Shown here: in pieces, positions 1-6,241 of the stretch
How the letters are laid out: each line of letters starts with the position of its first letter
Numbering within the stretch: the first letter of the stretch is position 1
Assembly: GCA_945871455.1 (NCBI GenBank)
Contig: CAMBXJ010000271.1
Location: forward strand, 1-6,241
Direction of reading: 5' to 3'
Length of the DNA: 6,241 nucleotides
From: Asaia bogorensis
GTDB lineage: Bacteria > Pseudomonadota > Alphaproteobacteria > Acetobacterales > Acetobacteraceae
The notes under the pieces: generated by a model
The model's database searches: none
Seen by the model: only the letters and a program-made list of their open reading frames with translations
Told to the model about the DNA's origin: nothing
Position numbers and translations under genes: made by a program

Positions 1-100
1 CCATCAGGCGGCCGATCTCTCGAACGCCTCTACCGTCCTCCCGGAGACGATAAAGCTCGTAACGCTCATCAAGGTCGAGCTGACCATAGTGAATTCCCAT
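1..100 (-). CDS. Transposase N-terminal fragment, IS30-like (runs off the left edge)
   Basis: Reading leftward from an ATG at 98-100, 33 codons are open to the window edge. They begin MGIHYGQLDLDERYELYRL and continue with a REDG...VREIGRLM segment. A 'YGQL-L-ERY-LY-L...G.S.REIGRLMGR' start is typical of the N-terminal helix-turn-helix of IS30-family transposases, which binds the element's inverted repeats. A GGAG lies 6 nt upstream of the ATG on the minus strand, so the start is credible. Only the HTH start is visible. The DDE catalytic domain would lie outside the window, so whether the gene is intact cannot be judged. An IS21-type IstA is a weaker alternative, because the terminal sequence at 119-176 is also reminiscent of IS21-type ends. 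Confidence 0.6.
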   Translation of the reverse strand, partial: MGIHYGQLDLDERYELYRLREDGRGVREIGRLM

Positions 101-118
101 CGCAACTCCGAAGCATAA

Positions 119-176
119 CGGTGTTGCACTTGGAATGAGAATTTAGCCGGTGTTGCACTTGGAATGAGAATTTAGC
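119..176. repeat. Perfect 29-bp tandem duplication at the insertion-sequence end
   Basis: Positions 119-147 and 148-176 are identical 29-mers, each containing GTTGCACTTGGAATGAGAAT. They lie just upstream of the leftward transposase start, where the terminal inverted repeat of the element should be. A looser third similarity starts at 180 (TGTTGCGTATGAAAT). The exact outer border of the element cannot be fixed because the other end is not in the window. The repeats are probably transposase-binding terminal sequence, duplicated either as part of the element or by a later insertion event. Confidence 0.7.
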
Positions 177-272
177 GACTGTTGCGTATGAAATAAATTA
201 CATAAAGCAGGAAATTGGTCAATATTCGGGCATTTGGCCCGTCTTCGGATGGCCGCACGAAGGCTGGCATCC

Positions 273-1139
273 ATGATTGAGGGTATTGCCTGGGTTCGCC
301 GCCACTCTGGCGATTCGGTGTCTGACTCTAGGAAATGGCTCCTAAAAGCCGCGGTATTGTTGGTGGCCTGGGGAACGGTTATCTTGCCGCTGATGAAATG
401 GCGCTACATATGCGGGTTGGCGATTCTGGGGCTTCTCGGAAGCTTGGCGGCGCTGGCTCAGAGCGGGGGCGGAACTGTGGGCAGTGACTGGCGTACGGCC
501 AGTCGCGCCTCCATCGGCATCGCCCCCGATCCCGCCGTCCACCCCGAACCCATCATCCAGGTCTATGCTGCCCGGGCCGTCGGCTGGCGCGGACGGTTTG
601 GCGTTCATTCCTGGATTGCAGCCAAGCCGGCCAACGCCATAGCCTTCGATGTCTATGAGGTGATCGGATGGCGCAGCTACAACAGCCTGCCGGCGATATC
701 CGTCAGCAATCGCCCGGCCGACGGCCGTTGGTTCGGTAATACGCCGGAATTGTTAGCAGACGTTCGTGGCGATGGCGTTGAGGAGATGATTCTGCGGCTG
801 CGTACCGCTGTCGAGGCTTATCCGCGCGGCGACACCTATACAATCTGGCCCGGACCCAACAGCAATACCTTCGTGGCCCATTTAGCGCGGGCCCTCCCCG
901 AATTGCGCCTCGATCTGCCGCCAACCGCCATCGGCAAGGACTTCATCCCTGACAGCCTCATCGCCGCGACGCCAAGCGGCACCGGGTACCAACTGTCCCT
1001 ATTCGGCTTGTTGGGCATCCTGGTGGCTGTCGAGGAAGGCCTGGAGATCAATATTCTCGGCCTCACATTCGGAATCGATCCTCTCGACCTTGCTCTCAAA
1101 CTGCCATTTGTCGGACGCCTTGGCCCGAATGGCGGGTAA
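273..1139 (+). CDS. DUF3750-type membrane-anchored protein of unknown function
   Basis: The protein resembles the DUF3750 family of proteobacterial proteins of unknown function. Numbering from a possible TTG start at 234 (301 aa), two hydrophobic stretches lie at about 36-53 and 57-76. They are followed by a soluble domain with WRTASR (86-91), IIQVYAARAVGWRG (107-120), YEVIGWR (141-147), WPGPNSNTF (205-213), RLDLPPTAIGKD (225-236) and PSGTGYQLSLFGLLG (247-261). The WPGPNSNT and AIGKD blocks are the strongest family signals. I prefer ATG 273 because GAAGG lies 9 nt upstream. TTG 234 and ATG 249 lack a good ribosome site. ATG 393 would give a protein with one signal-anchor segment. The domain probably faces the periplasm or outer face (inference). 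The first 50 or so codons are less GC-rich than the rest and start close to the insertion-sequence border, so the 5' end may have been altered. No enzymatic role is known to me. Confidence 0.72.
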   Translation: MIEGIAWVRRHSGDSVSDSRKWLLKAAVLLVAWGTVILPLMKWRYICGLAILGLLGSLAALAQSGGGTVGSDWRTASRASIGIAPDPAVHPEPIIQVYAARAVGWRGRFGVHSWIAAKPANAIAFDVYEVIGWRSYNSLPAISVSNRPADGRWFGNTPELLADVRGDGVEEMILRLRTAVEAYPRGDTYTIWPGPNSNTFVAHLARALPELRLDLPPTAIGKDFIPDSLIAATPSGTGYQLSLFGLLGILVAVEEGLEINILGLTFGIDPLDLALKLPFVGRLGPNGG

Positions 1140-1153
1140 GCCAGTCCAGCAGC

Positions 1154-1182
1154 TTGACATAACCTTACGTCACGCCGGCATT
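1154..1182 (+). promoter_or_regulatory. Weak candidate promoter upstream of the EamA permease
   Basis: A perfect TTGACA lies at 1154-1159. With a 17-bp spacer the -10 position falls at 1177-1182 (GGCATT), which is a poor match. It lies in the 57-nt gap between the DUF3750 gene and the permease and would give a very short leader. The -35 match is the only strong element. Confidence 0.25.
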
Positions 1183-1196
1183 CCAAAGGTTTTGCG

Positions 1197-2078
1197 ATGA
1201 AACCGCGTCACGCTGCGGCGCTCGCACTCATCATCTTCATCTGGGGCTCCAATCTGGTCATCGGCAAGATCGGCGTGACCCAGATCCCGCCCATCTTCAT
1301 GATGGCGATGCGCTTTGTTTTGGTGGCCGCGCTGTTGGCACCGTTCCTACGCACCGTTGCTGGTCCGTGGCAACAGATCGTGCCGTTGTCGGTGACCCTC
1401 GGCGGCCTGCAATTTTCCCTGATGTTCAGCGGCCTACGCGGCATCGACGCCGGTGCCGCGTCCATCGCCGTTCAGCTCTATGTGCCGTTCAGCGCGATAC
1501 TGGCCTGGATGGTCTTTCGCGAGCGCCTTCGTCCACAGCAGATCGGCGGCATGCTGATTGCCTTTGCCGGTGCCTATGTGCTGTTCGGGGCGCCGCGCGT
1601 CGCACCGAACTCCCCGTCGTTACTTCTCGTCGTTGCCGGCGCCTTCATGCTGTCCGTGGCCACCATTCAGATCAAACGCCTGGGGACGGTGAACGTCTTT
1701 GCCTTGAACGCCTGGGTGGCCATCCTTGCTGCCCCGCAACTTTTCGTCTTGTCCTGGTTTTTGGAGGGCGGGCAGCTCGCCGCCCTGGCCGTGACCGACT
1801 GGCGCGGCTGGGGGGCGTTGGTCTGGATGGCGGTGGCCGTGACCATCGTTAGCCACGGACTCTTTTATACGCTGATCAACAGCTACCCATTGTCGCAGGT
1901 CATACCGCTGACGCTGCTGTCGCCGGTTCTGGCCGTCGTCATGGCGGTACCAGTCTTGGGTGAACCGATCACCATGCATCTGGTTGCCGGCGGGCTGCTG
2001 ACCTTGATGGGTGTCGCCGCCATACATTTTTTTCGAGCATTGCCGGCGCCGAACATCGGCGTGCCGCCGGACCGATAA
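1197..2078 (+). CDS. EamA/DMT-superfamily permease
   Basis: This is a 293-residue inner-membrane protein of the drug/metabolite transporter superfamily, with the usual two EamA repeats of five helices each (about 5-130 and 143-280). Signals are the N-terminal IFIWGSNLVIGKIG (13-26), the RFVLVA stretch, the first-repeat end FRERLRPQQIGGMLIAFAGAYVL, and the matching second-repeat end PVLGEPITMHLVAGGLLTLMGV. The length is normal for the family. It looks closest in style to E. coli EamA, an O-acetylserine/cysteine exporter, but the substrate cannot be assigned from sequence. AAAGG at 1185-1189 lies 7 nt before the ATG. The amidase starts 18 nt after the stop, so the two are probably co-transcribed. 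The functional link between permease and amidase is unknown. Confidence 0.9.
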   Translation: MKPRHAAALALIIFIWGSNLVIGKIGVTQIPPIFMMAMRFVLVAALLAPFLRTVAGPWQQIVPLSVTLGGLQFSLMFSGLRGIDAGAASIAVQLYVPFSAILAWMVFRERLRPQQIGGMLIAFAGAYVLFGAPRVAPNSPSLLLVVAGAFMLSVATIQIKRLGTVNVFALNAWVAILAAPQLFVLSWFLEGGQLAALAVTDWRGWGALVWMAVAVTIVSHGLFYTLINSYPLSQVIPLTLLSPVLAVVMAVPVLGEPITMHLVAGGLLTLMGVAAIHFFRALPAPNIGVPPDR

Positions 2079-2096
2079 GCGCCAGGTGAGCGAATC

Positions 2097-2804
2097 TTGA
2101 CCCCAGCCGCACCCCTGTGGCGTCCTTCGCCCAATCACGATGCGCGCCCGGATGGCAGGGTCGTTGACATATTGGTGCTGCATTACACCGACATGGCCGA
2201 TGCTGCGGCCGCGCTAGCACGGTTGTGCGACCGCGCGGCGAAGGTCAGCGCCCATTATCTGATCGGTCGCGACGGCACGGTTTTCCAAATGGTCGACGAA
2301 GGGCTGCGCGCCTGGCATGCTGGTGCCGCCTGTTGGCAGGGGGCCAGCGATATCAACGCCCGTTCCATCGGGATCGAATTGGACAATCCGGGACATGGAC
2401 TGGGTTTGGTCCCTTTTCCCGCGGTGCAGATGGGGGCTCTTGTCGTGCTTGCCGGTACTGTGCTGGCCCGCCATCCCATCCCTGCCCAAAATGTCGTTGG
2501 CCATTCCGACGTGGCGCCCCGGCGCAAACAGGACCCTGGCGAGTTGTTCGATTGGCGGGGTCTGGCCGCCGCAGGGATCGGCCAGTGGCCGTCGGTGGCG
2601 TCGCCGCAACCGGCCGATCCTGTGCTGGCCCACCGACTGCTCGGTGCCATCGGCTATGAAATCGTGGACATTGGTGCAACCCTTGCCGCCTTTCAACGCC
2701 GCTACCGGCCAAGCGCCATCGACGGACGTCTCGATACCGAAACCATGGGCCTGATCGTCGCTGTTGCGAAACTAGGTAGCGCCGGCGCCGGCTATCGGGC
2801 TTGA
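2097..2804 (+). CDS. N-acetylmuramoyl-L-alanine amidase, AmpD-like, with C-terminal PG-binding-like segment
   Basis: This 235-residue zinc amidase belongs to the Amidase_2/AmpD family, which cleaves the bond between N-acetylmuramic acid and L-alanine in peptidoglycan or its anhydro-muropeptides. Predicted zinc ligands are H29 (VLHYT), H136 (GHSDVAP) and D146 (RKQDPG). E94 in SIGIEL and K144 fit the catalytic positions of AmpD. HYLIGRDGTVFQMVDE (53-68) and WHAG (73-76) are further family blocks. Residues about 175-225 (LLGAIGYEI...AAFQRRYRP..IDGRLDTET) resemble a peptidoglycan-binding helical domain. No signal peptide is visible, so a cytoplasmic, muropeptide-recycling role is likely, as inferred for AmpD. 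The start is TTG 2097. The reading frame is closed upstream by the permease stop TAA at 2076-2078, no ATG or GTG lies in frame between, and AGGTGAG (2084-2090) is 6 nt upstream. It precedes rnpB and the dcw cluster, an arrangement common in Alphaproteobacteria. Confidence 0.93.
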   Translation: MTPAAPLWRPSPNHDARPDGRVVDILVLHYTDMADAAAALARLCDRAAKVSAHYLIGRDGTVFQMVDEGLRAWHAGAACWQGASDINARSIGIELDNPGHGLGLVPFPAVQMGALVVLAGTVLARHPIPAQNVVGHSDVAPRRKQDPGELFDWRGLAAAGIGQWPSVASPQPADPVLAHRLLGAIGYEIVDIGATLAAFQRRYRPSAIDGRLDTETMGLIVAVAKLGSAGAGYRA

Positions 2805-2829
2805 CCACTTGCCATGGTGGCAGTACCTG
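2801..2829 (+). promoter_or_regulatory. Candidate rnpB promoter overlapping the amidase stop codon
   Basis: TTGACC at 2801-2806 includes the amidase TGA. A 17-bp spacer leads to TACCTG at 2824-2829. The -10 is weak, but initiation 6-7 nt downstream would fall at about 2836, exactly where the P1 helix of the RNase P RNA begins. The positional fit is the main support. Confidence 0.4.
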
Positions 2830-2832
2830 AAG

Positions 2833-3270
<438 letters not shown>

Positions 3271-3362
3271 TGTGCCTGCAAGCATTGGAAGATTGTTAGG
3301 GTGGGAGCGGTTGGGTCCGCCCTGGGCCTATCCTGCTTTGCGGCCTATATCGCTCACAATAG

Positions 3363-3377
3363 GAACAAACATAGAAC
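3363..3377. promoter_or_regulatory. LexA (SOS) box, alphaproteobacterial type
   Basis: GAACAAACATAGAAC is a perfect GAAC-N7-GAAC direct repeat with an AT-rich spacer (GTTC-N7-GTTC on the other strand). This is the established LexA operator of Alphaproteobacteria. The site lies about 95 bp after rnpB and 258 bp before the mraZ start. Neither strand shows a strong promoter or an obvious SOS gene directly attached to it, so its target is uncertain. A chance match cannot be excluded: eight fixed bases are expected roughly once per 65 kb in random sequence, counting one strand. Confidence 0.55.
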
Positions 3378-3488
3378 ATTGTGACCGTCCCTAAGACGAC
3401 CATTACTGCTTTTCGACAATGGTACTCCTCATTACTTGGCAGGGGACAGGGGAAGGCCCCCCACAAGTGCTGAGCAAGACTTTATTAA

Positions 3489-3552
3489 CCCAAGTAACGC
3501 CATAGTCACCCATTGACGCCCATATACACCCATGATATCCCAATTTGTCCCA
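3489..3552 (-). promoter_or_regulatory. MraZ operator: seven TGGG-type boxes with exact 10-bp spacing
   Basis: On the plus strand CCCA (TGGG on the minus strand) starts at 3489, 3509, 3519, 3529, 3539 and 3549, with a one-mismatch copy (GCCA) at 3499. This makes seven boxes in register at 10 bp. E. coli MraZ binds TGGGN direct repeats separated by 5 nt, which is the same 10-bp period. The array ends 83 nt before the mraZ start and overlaps the likely promoter, so autorepression of the dcw operon by MraZ is the natural reading. Confidence 0.88.
3513..3541 (+). promoter_or_regulatory. Candidate mraZ/dcw promoter inside the MraZ box array
   Basis: TTGACG at 3513-3518 and TATCCC at 3536-3541 are separated by 17 bp. 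The -35 is good and the -10 moderate. Both are embedded in the MraZ box array, so bound MraZ would block RNA polymerase. TATACA at 3523-3528 is an alternative -10 but lacks a good -35. Initiation near 3548 would leave a leader of about 85 nt. Confidence 0.35.
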
Positions 3553-3564
3553 TAGGGATAAACG

Positions 3565-3596
3565 CGGAATTCGGGTGTGCGGAACCGGGAATTCCG
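3565..3596 (+). repeat. Inverted repeat in the mraZ leader
   Basis: CGGAATTC (3565-3572) and GAATTCCG (3589-3596) form an 8-bp stem around a 16-nt loop, ending 38 nt before the mraZ ATG. No T-tract follows, so it is not an intrinsic terminator. It may be a leader-RNA hairpin or a protein-binding palindrome. Function is unknown. Confidence 0.45.
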
Positions 3597-3634
3597 TGCC
3601 GGCAACGCGATGGAATGAAGGGGCTTGGATCCCT

Positions 3635-4111
3635 ATGGCGCTTCTCGTCGGGAGGCACGTCAACAAGATCGACAAGAAGGGACGGGTCTCCGTGCCCAAG
3701 TCGTTTCGTGCGTCCTTCGACGGCCAGGGTTTCGCCGGCATTTACGCCTATCCTTCGTTCAAATTCCCCGCCATCGAGGCCTGTGGCGAAGCCTTCATGC
3801 GGCGCATCAGCGCCAGCCTGGAAAGGCTGGAACTGTTCTCCGAGGAACAGGACGATCTCGCCGCTGCCATCCTCGAAAGCGCCCATGCCCTGGCCTTCGA
3901 TCCGGAAGGGCGCATCGTGCTGCCGCCACCACTGCTGACCCATGCCGGCATCGATGGCGAAGCGCTGTTTGTCGGGCGGGGTGCCCAGATGCAGATATGG
4001 AACGGTACCAACTACGAAAAGCACCGGGTGCAGGCGTTGCAACGCGCCCGTTCGCGCGGCGCCACATTGCAGTTGAGCCCGTCGGCACCACCGGAAGGCT
4101 CGTCGTCATGA
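3635..4111 (+). CDS. mraZ: MraZ, DNA-binding regulator of the dcw cluster
   Basis: This 158-residue protein has two SpoVT/AbrB-like half-domains, as expected for MraZ. MraZ forms rings and represses its own operon. The first half carries [20 protein letters not shown] (6-25) with the DxxxR signature at D13-R17. The second has [10 protein letters not shown] (88-97) with D89-R93. The length is near the usual 140-150, with a short disordered, Ser/Pro-rich tail. ATG 3635 is chosen because homologous sequence begins at MALLVGR. GAAGGGG (3617-3623) lies 11 nt upstream, a slightly long spacing. The frame stays open upstream to a TTG at 3545, but that start would sit in the operator and adds nothing recognisable. 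The gene overlaps rsmH by 4 nt (ATGA). The box array at 3489-3552 is its likely binding site. Confidence 0.96.
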   Translation: MALLVGRHVNKIDKKGRVSVPKSFRASFDGQGFAGIYAYPSFKFPAIEACGEAFMRRISASLERLELFSEEQDDLAAAILESAHALAFDPEGRIVLPPPLLTHAGIDGEALFVGRGAQMQIWNGTNYEKHRVQALQRARSRGATLQLSPSAPPEGSSS

Positions 4112-5100
4112 CCCGCCGAGGCGCACCGGGCGAGGATGCTGCCCTGTTACACCGGCCGGTCATGCTGGCCGAGGTGGTCGAGGCACTGGCTCCGCGCGAT
4201 GGCGAGGTCTATGTCGACGGCACCTTCGGCACAGGCGGTTACAGCCGCGCCATCCTTGCCGCTGCCGCCTGTACCGTCTGGGCGATCGATCGCGACCCGG
4301 CCGCGGTGGCCAGGGCTGTTGCGGTTGCCGGCGTTGCCGGCGGCCGATTGACGGTGCTGCTCGGTCGTTTCGGCGACATGTCGCCGCTGCTGGCACAGGC
4401 GGGCATCTCCCGCGTCGATGGCGTGGTTCTCGACCTGGGGGTTTCCTCGCCGCAGATCGACGATCCGGCTCGCGGCTTTTCCCTTCGCTACGACGGGCCG
4501 CTCGATATGCGTATGGGCGATGACGGCGAGACGGCTGCCGACATCGTCAACAGCCTGCCGGAGCGCGAACTCGCCGATGTCCTCTTCCGCTACGGCGAAG
4601 AGCGTGCCTCGCGGCGGGTCGCCAAGGCCATCGTCGCCCACAGGGCCCACACACCGATTGCCACGACCCTGCAACTCGCCGAAATCGTCCGCGGCGTGGT
4701 GCGCCGCTCGCCCGATGGCATCGACCCGGCAACCCGCACCTTCCAGGCCTTGCGCATCCTGGTTAACGACGAGTTGGGCGAGCTGGATCGCGGGTTGCTT
4801 GCTGCTGAATCCCTGCTCGCGCCGGAAGGCCGACTAGTCGTCGTTTCTTTCCATTCCCTGGAGGACCGCCGGGTCAAAGAGTTCATCCGCCAGCGTTCCG
4901 GTCAGGAAGCGCGTCCCCATCGGCATCTGCCGGCGGCACCGTCGGCACATCCGGCGACCTTCCGTCCGTTGACCCGTCGGGCCCTGACGCCAGGAGCCGA
5001 CGAATTCGCCGCCAACCCCCGCTCTCGATCCGCCCACTTGCGCGCTGCCGTGCGTACCGCGGCACCGGCCTGGCCGGATGATGAGCGTCGGGCAGCCTAG
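4108..5100 (+). CDS. rsmH: 16S rRNA m4C1402 N4-methyltransferase RsmH (MraW)
   Basis: This 330-residue SAM-dependent enzyme methylates N4 of C1402 in the decoding site of 16S rRNA. The typical start [13 protein letters not shown] (15-27) is followed by the SAM-binding loop [11 protein letters not shown] (36-46), AIDRDP (59-64), [13 protein letters not shown] (106-118), [15 protein letters not shown] (123-137), the [13 protein letters not shown] stretch (211-223) and [14 protein letters not shown] (244-257). All key blocks are present and the length is normal for the family. The ATG overlaps the mraZ stop as ATGA, and GGAAGG (4093-4098) provides a ribosome site 9 nt upstream, so translation is probably coupled to mraZ. 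ftsL follows after 9 nt. The C-terminal tail (about 265-330) is rich in Arg, Ala and Pro, as often seen in high-GC species. Confidence 0.98.
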   Translation: MTRRGAPGEDAALLHRPVMLAEVVEALAPRDGEVYVDGTFGTGGYSRAILAAAACTVWAIDRDPAAVARAVAVAGVAGGRLTVLLGRFGDMSPLLAQAGISRVDGVVLDLGVSSPQIDDPARGFSLRYDGPLDMRMGDDGETAADIVNSLPERELADVLFRYGEERASRRVAKAIVAHRAHTPIATTLQLAEIVRGVVRRSPDGIDPATRTFQALRILVNDELGELDRGLLAAESLLAPEGRLVVVSFHSLEDRRVKEFIRQRSGQEARPHRHLPAAPSAHPATFRPLTRRALTPGADEFAANPRSRSAHLRAAVRTAAPAWPDDERRAA

Positions 5101-5109
5101 GGGGGCGGC

Positions 5110-5541
5110 ATGCTGCAGCGGACAACCCTGATCGCCTTCCTCGCTTCCGCCGTCATCGGCATCGCCCTGTTCGCACTCAAATACCAGGTACGCGATCTCG
5201 AAAACGAACTGACCGGTATCAACCGCACGATCATTGGCCATCGCGAAGCCATCCACGTTCTCAATGCGGAATGGGGTCACCTCAACGATCCTGACCGGGT
5301 CGCCGCTTTGGCCACGCGCCTGCTCCAGCTGCAACCGACGACGCCGGAGCGCATCGGCAGTTTCGCCAGCCTGCCGCTTCCTGGCGAAGCACCGGCAGTT
5401 GTTTCCGCCGCAACCGTGCCAGGCAAAAATCCGCCACCATCGGCGAAGCGGGCACCGGCCATCGCGCAGATCGACAAGGGCGCCGCTCACGTAACCAGCG
5501 GATTTGCCGACGCGCCGGCTGACGGAAGGATCGTCCAGTGA
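5110..5541 (+). CDS. ftsL: Cell division protein FtsL, alphaproteobacterial type
   Basis: This small bitopic membrane protein of 143 residues fits FtsL, which with FtsB and FtsQ links early and late divisome proteins and controls FtsWI septal peptidoglycan synthesis. A short cytoplasmic N-terminus is followed by one membrane segment (about 5-23), a periplasmic coiled-coil (YQVRDLENELTGINRTI, 25-41, onward to about 57), and the block LNAEWGHLNDPDRVAALA (51-68), which is typical of alphaproteobacterial FtsL. The last 65 residues are Ala/Pro-rich and probably disordered. A purine-rich GGGGGCGG immediately precedes the ATG. Its position between rsmH and ftsI is diagnostic. Sequence similarity among FtsL proteins is low, so the call rests on topology, motif and position together. 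Its stop overlaps the ftsI GTG. Confidence 0.92.
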   Translation: MLQRTTLIAFLASAVIGIALFALKYQVRDLENELTGINRTIIGHREAIHVLNAEWGHLNDPDRVAALATRLLQLQPTTPERIGSFASLPLPGEAPAVVSAATVPGKNPPPSAKRAPAIAQIDKGAAHVTSGFADAPADGRIVQ

Positions 5542-6241
5542 GCGCGCTGCTGAACGTATCCGCTCAATCCCTGTTCATCGCCGATAGTCCGCGCGACGTC
5601 GATGCGCCGTCCCAGCCTGTGCATATCGAGGGGGCGCACAAGCGGGCACTGGAAATCGGGCGCAACCGTCTGGTCATCACCGGCGTGTTCTTTGCGCTGG
5701 CCTTCGCCTGCATCGGCGTGCGCCTGATTGGCTTGACCATAGTGGACGGTGTCGAGGGTGACCGCTTGGCCGCTACCGCACCGGAGCCGGCAACCGAACT
5801 GGTGCCGCGCGCCGCCGGCATCGGACGCGCAGACATTGTTGATCGCAACGGCATCATCCTGGCGACCAGCCTGCCGACCGCTGCGCTTTACGCCGATCCG
5901 CGCGAGGTGCTCGACCCGAACGGGGCGGCAGTCGAATTGGCCAAAGTCCTGCCCGATGCAAGCCATGCCGAGTTATTGGCGAAGCTGACTGGTCCAGGCC
6001 GGTTCGTATGGTTGTCACGCTCGCTGACGCCAAGTCAGCAGCATGCGGTCAATCGCCTGGGCATTCCCGGTGTGCGTTTTCAGCGCAACGAACGGCGGGT
6101 CTACCCCTTTGGCAATGTCGTAGCCCACATCATGGGCGTGACCGATATCGATGGGCGCGGCATCGCTGGCATGGAGCGGCAGTTCGAATCTCTGCTGCGC
6201 GAGGCAGGTCCGGCGCTCCAGCTCTCGTTGGATGCCCGCCT
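5538..6241 (+). CDS. ftsI: Septal peptidoglycan transpeptidase FtsI (PBP3), N-terminal part, cut by the window end
   Basis: An open frame of 234 complete codons starts at GTG 5538 and runs off the right edge with no stop. FtsI (class B penicillin-binding protein 3) cross-links septal peptidoglycan with FtsW. A cytoplasmic tail of about 44 residues precedes a single membrane anchor (about 45-67). The pedestal/dimerisation domain follows, with GRADIVDRNGIILATS (96-111; usually RG.I.DRNG.LA), YADPREVLDP (118-127), a WLSRSLTP stretch (158-165), and RRVYPFGNVVAHIMG (186-200) leading to DGRGIAGMERQFE (205-217). The transpeptidase SxxK, SxN and KTG motifs would lie beyond the window. The GTG overlaps the ftsL stop as GTGA, implying translational coupling. 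AGGA in GGAAGGATC (5524-5532) is a weak ribosome site. Confidence 0.95.
   Translation, partial: MSALLNVSAQSLFIADSPRDVDAPSQPVHIEGAHKRALEIGRNRLVITGVFFALAFACIGVRLIGLTIVDGVEGDRLAATAPEPATELVPRAAGIGRADIVDRNGIILATSLPTAALYADPREVLDPNGAAVELAKVLPDASHAELLAKLTGPGRFVWLSRSLTPSQQHAVNRLGIPGVRFQRNERRVYPFGNVVAHIMGVTDIDGRGIAGMERQFESLLREAGPALQLSLDAR

Larger units (their letters stand above)
3271..3634. other. Intergenic regulatory region between rnpB and mraZ
   Basis: This 364-bp stretch is clearly lower in GC than its flanks and has no convincing gene. It contains a LexA-type box at 3363-3377, a small GGGG-AAGG-CCCC hairpin at 3449-3460, the MraZ box array at 3489-3552 and an inverted repeat in the mraZ leader at 3565-3596. 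A 30-codon GTG frame (3381-3473) lies just after the LexA-type box but lacks a ribosome site and a recognisable product. Confidence 0.75.

Noticed and set aside
3449..3462. GGGG-AAGG-CCCC hairpin as an rnpB or intergenic terminator
   Set aside because: The stem is only 4 bp and is followed by ACAAGTGC rather than a T-tract, so it does not fit an intrinsic terminator.
3481..3500. Possible CtrA site (TTAA-N7-TTAA) near TTTATTAACCCAAGTAAC
   Set aside because: Only one TTAA half-site is present. The second half is missing at the required spacing.
3489..3552. CRISPR-like or VNTR array
   Set aside because: Only the 4-bp core recurs at 10-bp spacing and the intervening sequence differs. Its place upstream of mraZ explains it as MraZ boxes.
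3625..4107. Upstream extension of the rsmH frame through mraZ
   Set aside because: The frame is open because of high GC content, but the translation before 4108 is Arg-rich and unlike RsmH, while mraZ in the other frame is clearly real. The ATG at 4108 with the GGAAGG site is the sensible start.
5749..5988. 79-codon plus-strand frame within the ftsI region
   Set aside because: It is in a different frame from ftsI, whose translation carries clear class B PBP motifs across the same bases.

Overview
The window is high-GC DNA from an alphaproteobacterium, most likely a Rhodospirillales-type lineage. This rests on the order amidase, rnpB, mraZ, rsmH, ftsL, ftsI, on the alphaproteobacterial style of FtsL and RNase P RNA, and on a GAAC-N7-GAAC LexA-type site. 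The genus cannot be fixed from the sequence alone.

Layout. Positions 1-176 are the end of an insertion sequence. It holds the start of a leftward transposase (IS30-like HTH) and a perfect 29-bp tandem duplication at its border. Positions 273-1139 encode a membrane-anchored DUF3750-type protein of unknown function. Positions 1197-2804 hold a two-gene unit: an EamA/DMT permease followed 18 nt later by an AmpD-like zinc N-acetylmuramoyl-L-alanine amidase with a C-terminal peptidoglycan-binding-like segment. Directly after the amidase lies the class A RNase P RNA (about 2833-3270), closed by a 13-bp P1 helix. A 364-bp lower-GC intergenic region (3271-3634) is the main regulatory zone. It carries a LexA-type box (3363-3377), a strictly 10-bp-periodic array of seven TGGG-type MraZ boxes (3489-3552) and a hairpin-forming leader. 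From 3635 to the right edge runs the start of the division and cell wall (dcw) cluster, very tightly packed: mraZ, rsmH, ftsL and ftsI, the last cut by the window edge.

How it works together. MraZ is expected to repress its own promoter through the box array. RsmH methylates 16S rRNA. FtsL and FtsI are septal membrane proteins of the divisome. The upstream amidase would act on peptidoglycan or muropeptides. The SOS-type box between rnpB and the MraZ array raises the possibility of a DNA-damage input next to the division operon.

No wholly new system is evident. The two items most worth checking are the long MraZ operator array and the orphan LexA-type box. ftsI begins at a GTG that overlaps the ftsL stop codon and has no stop inside the window.
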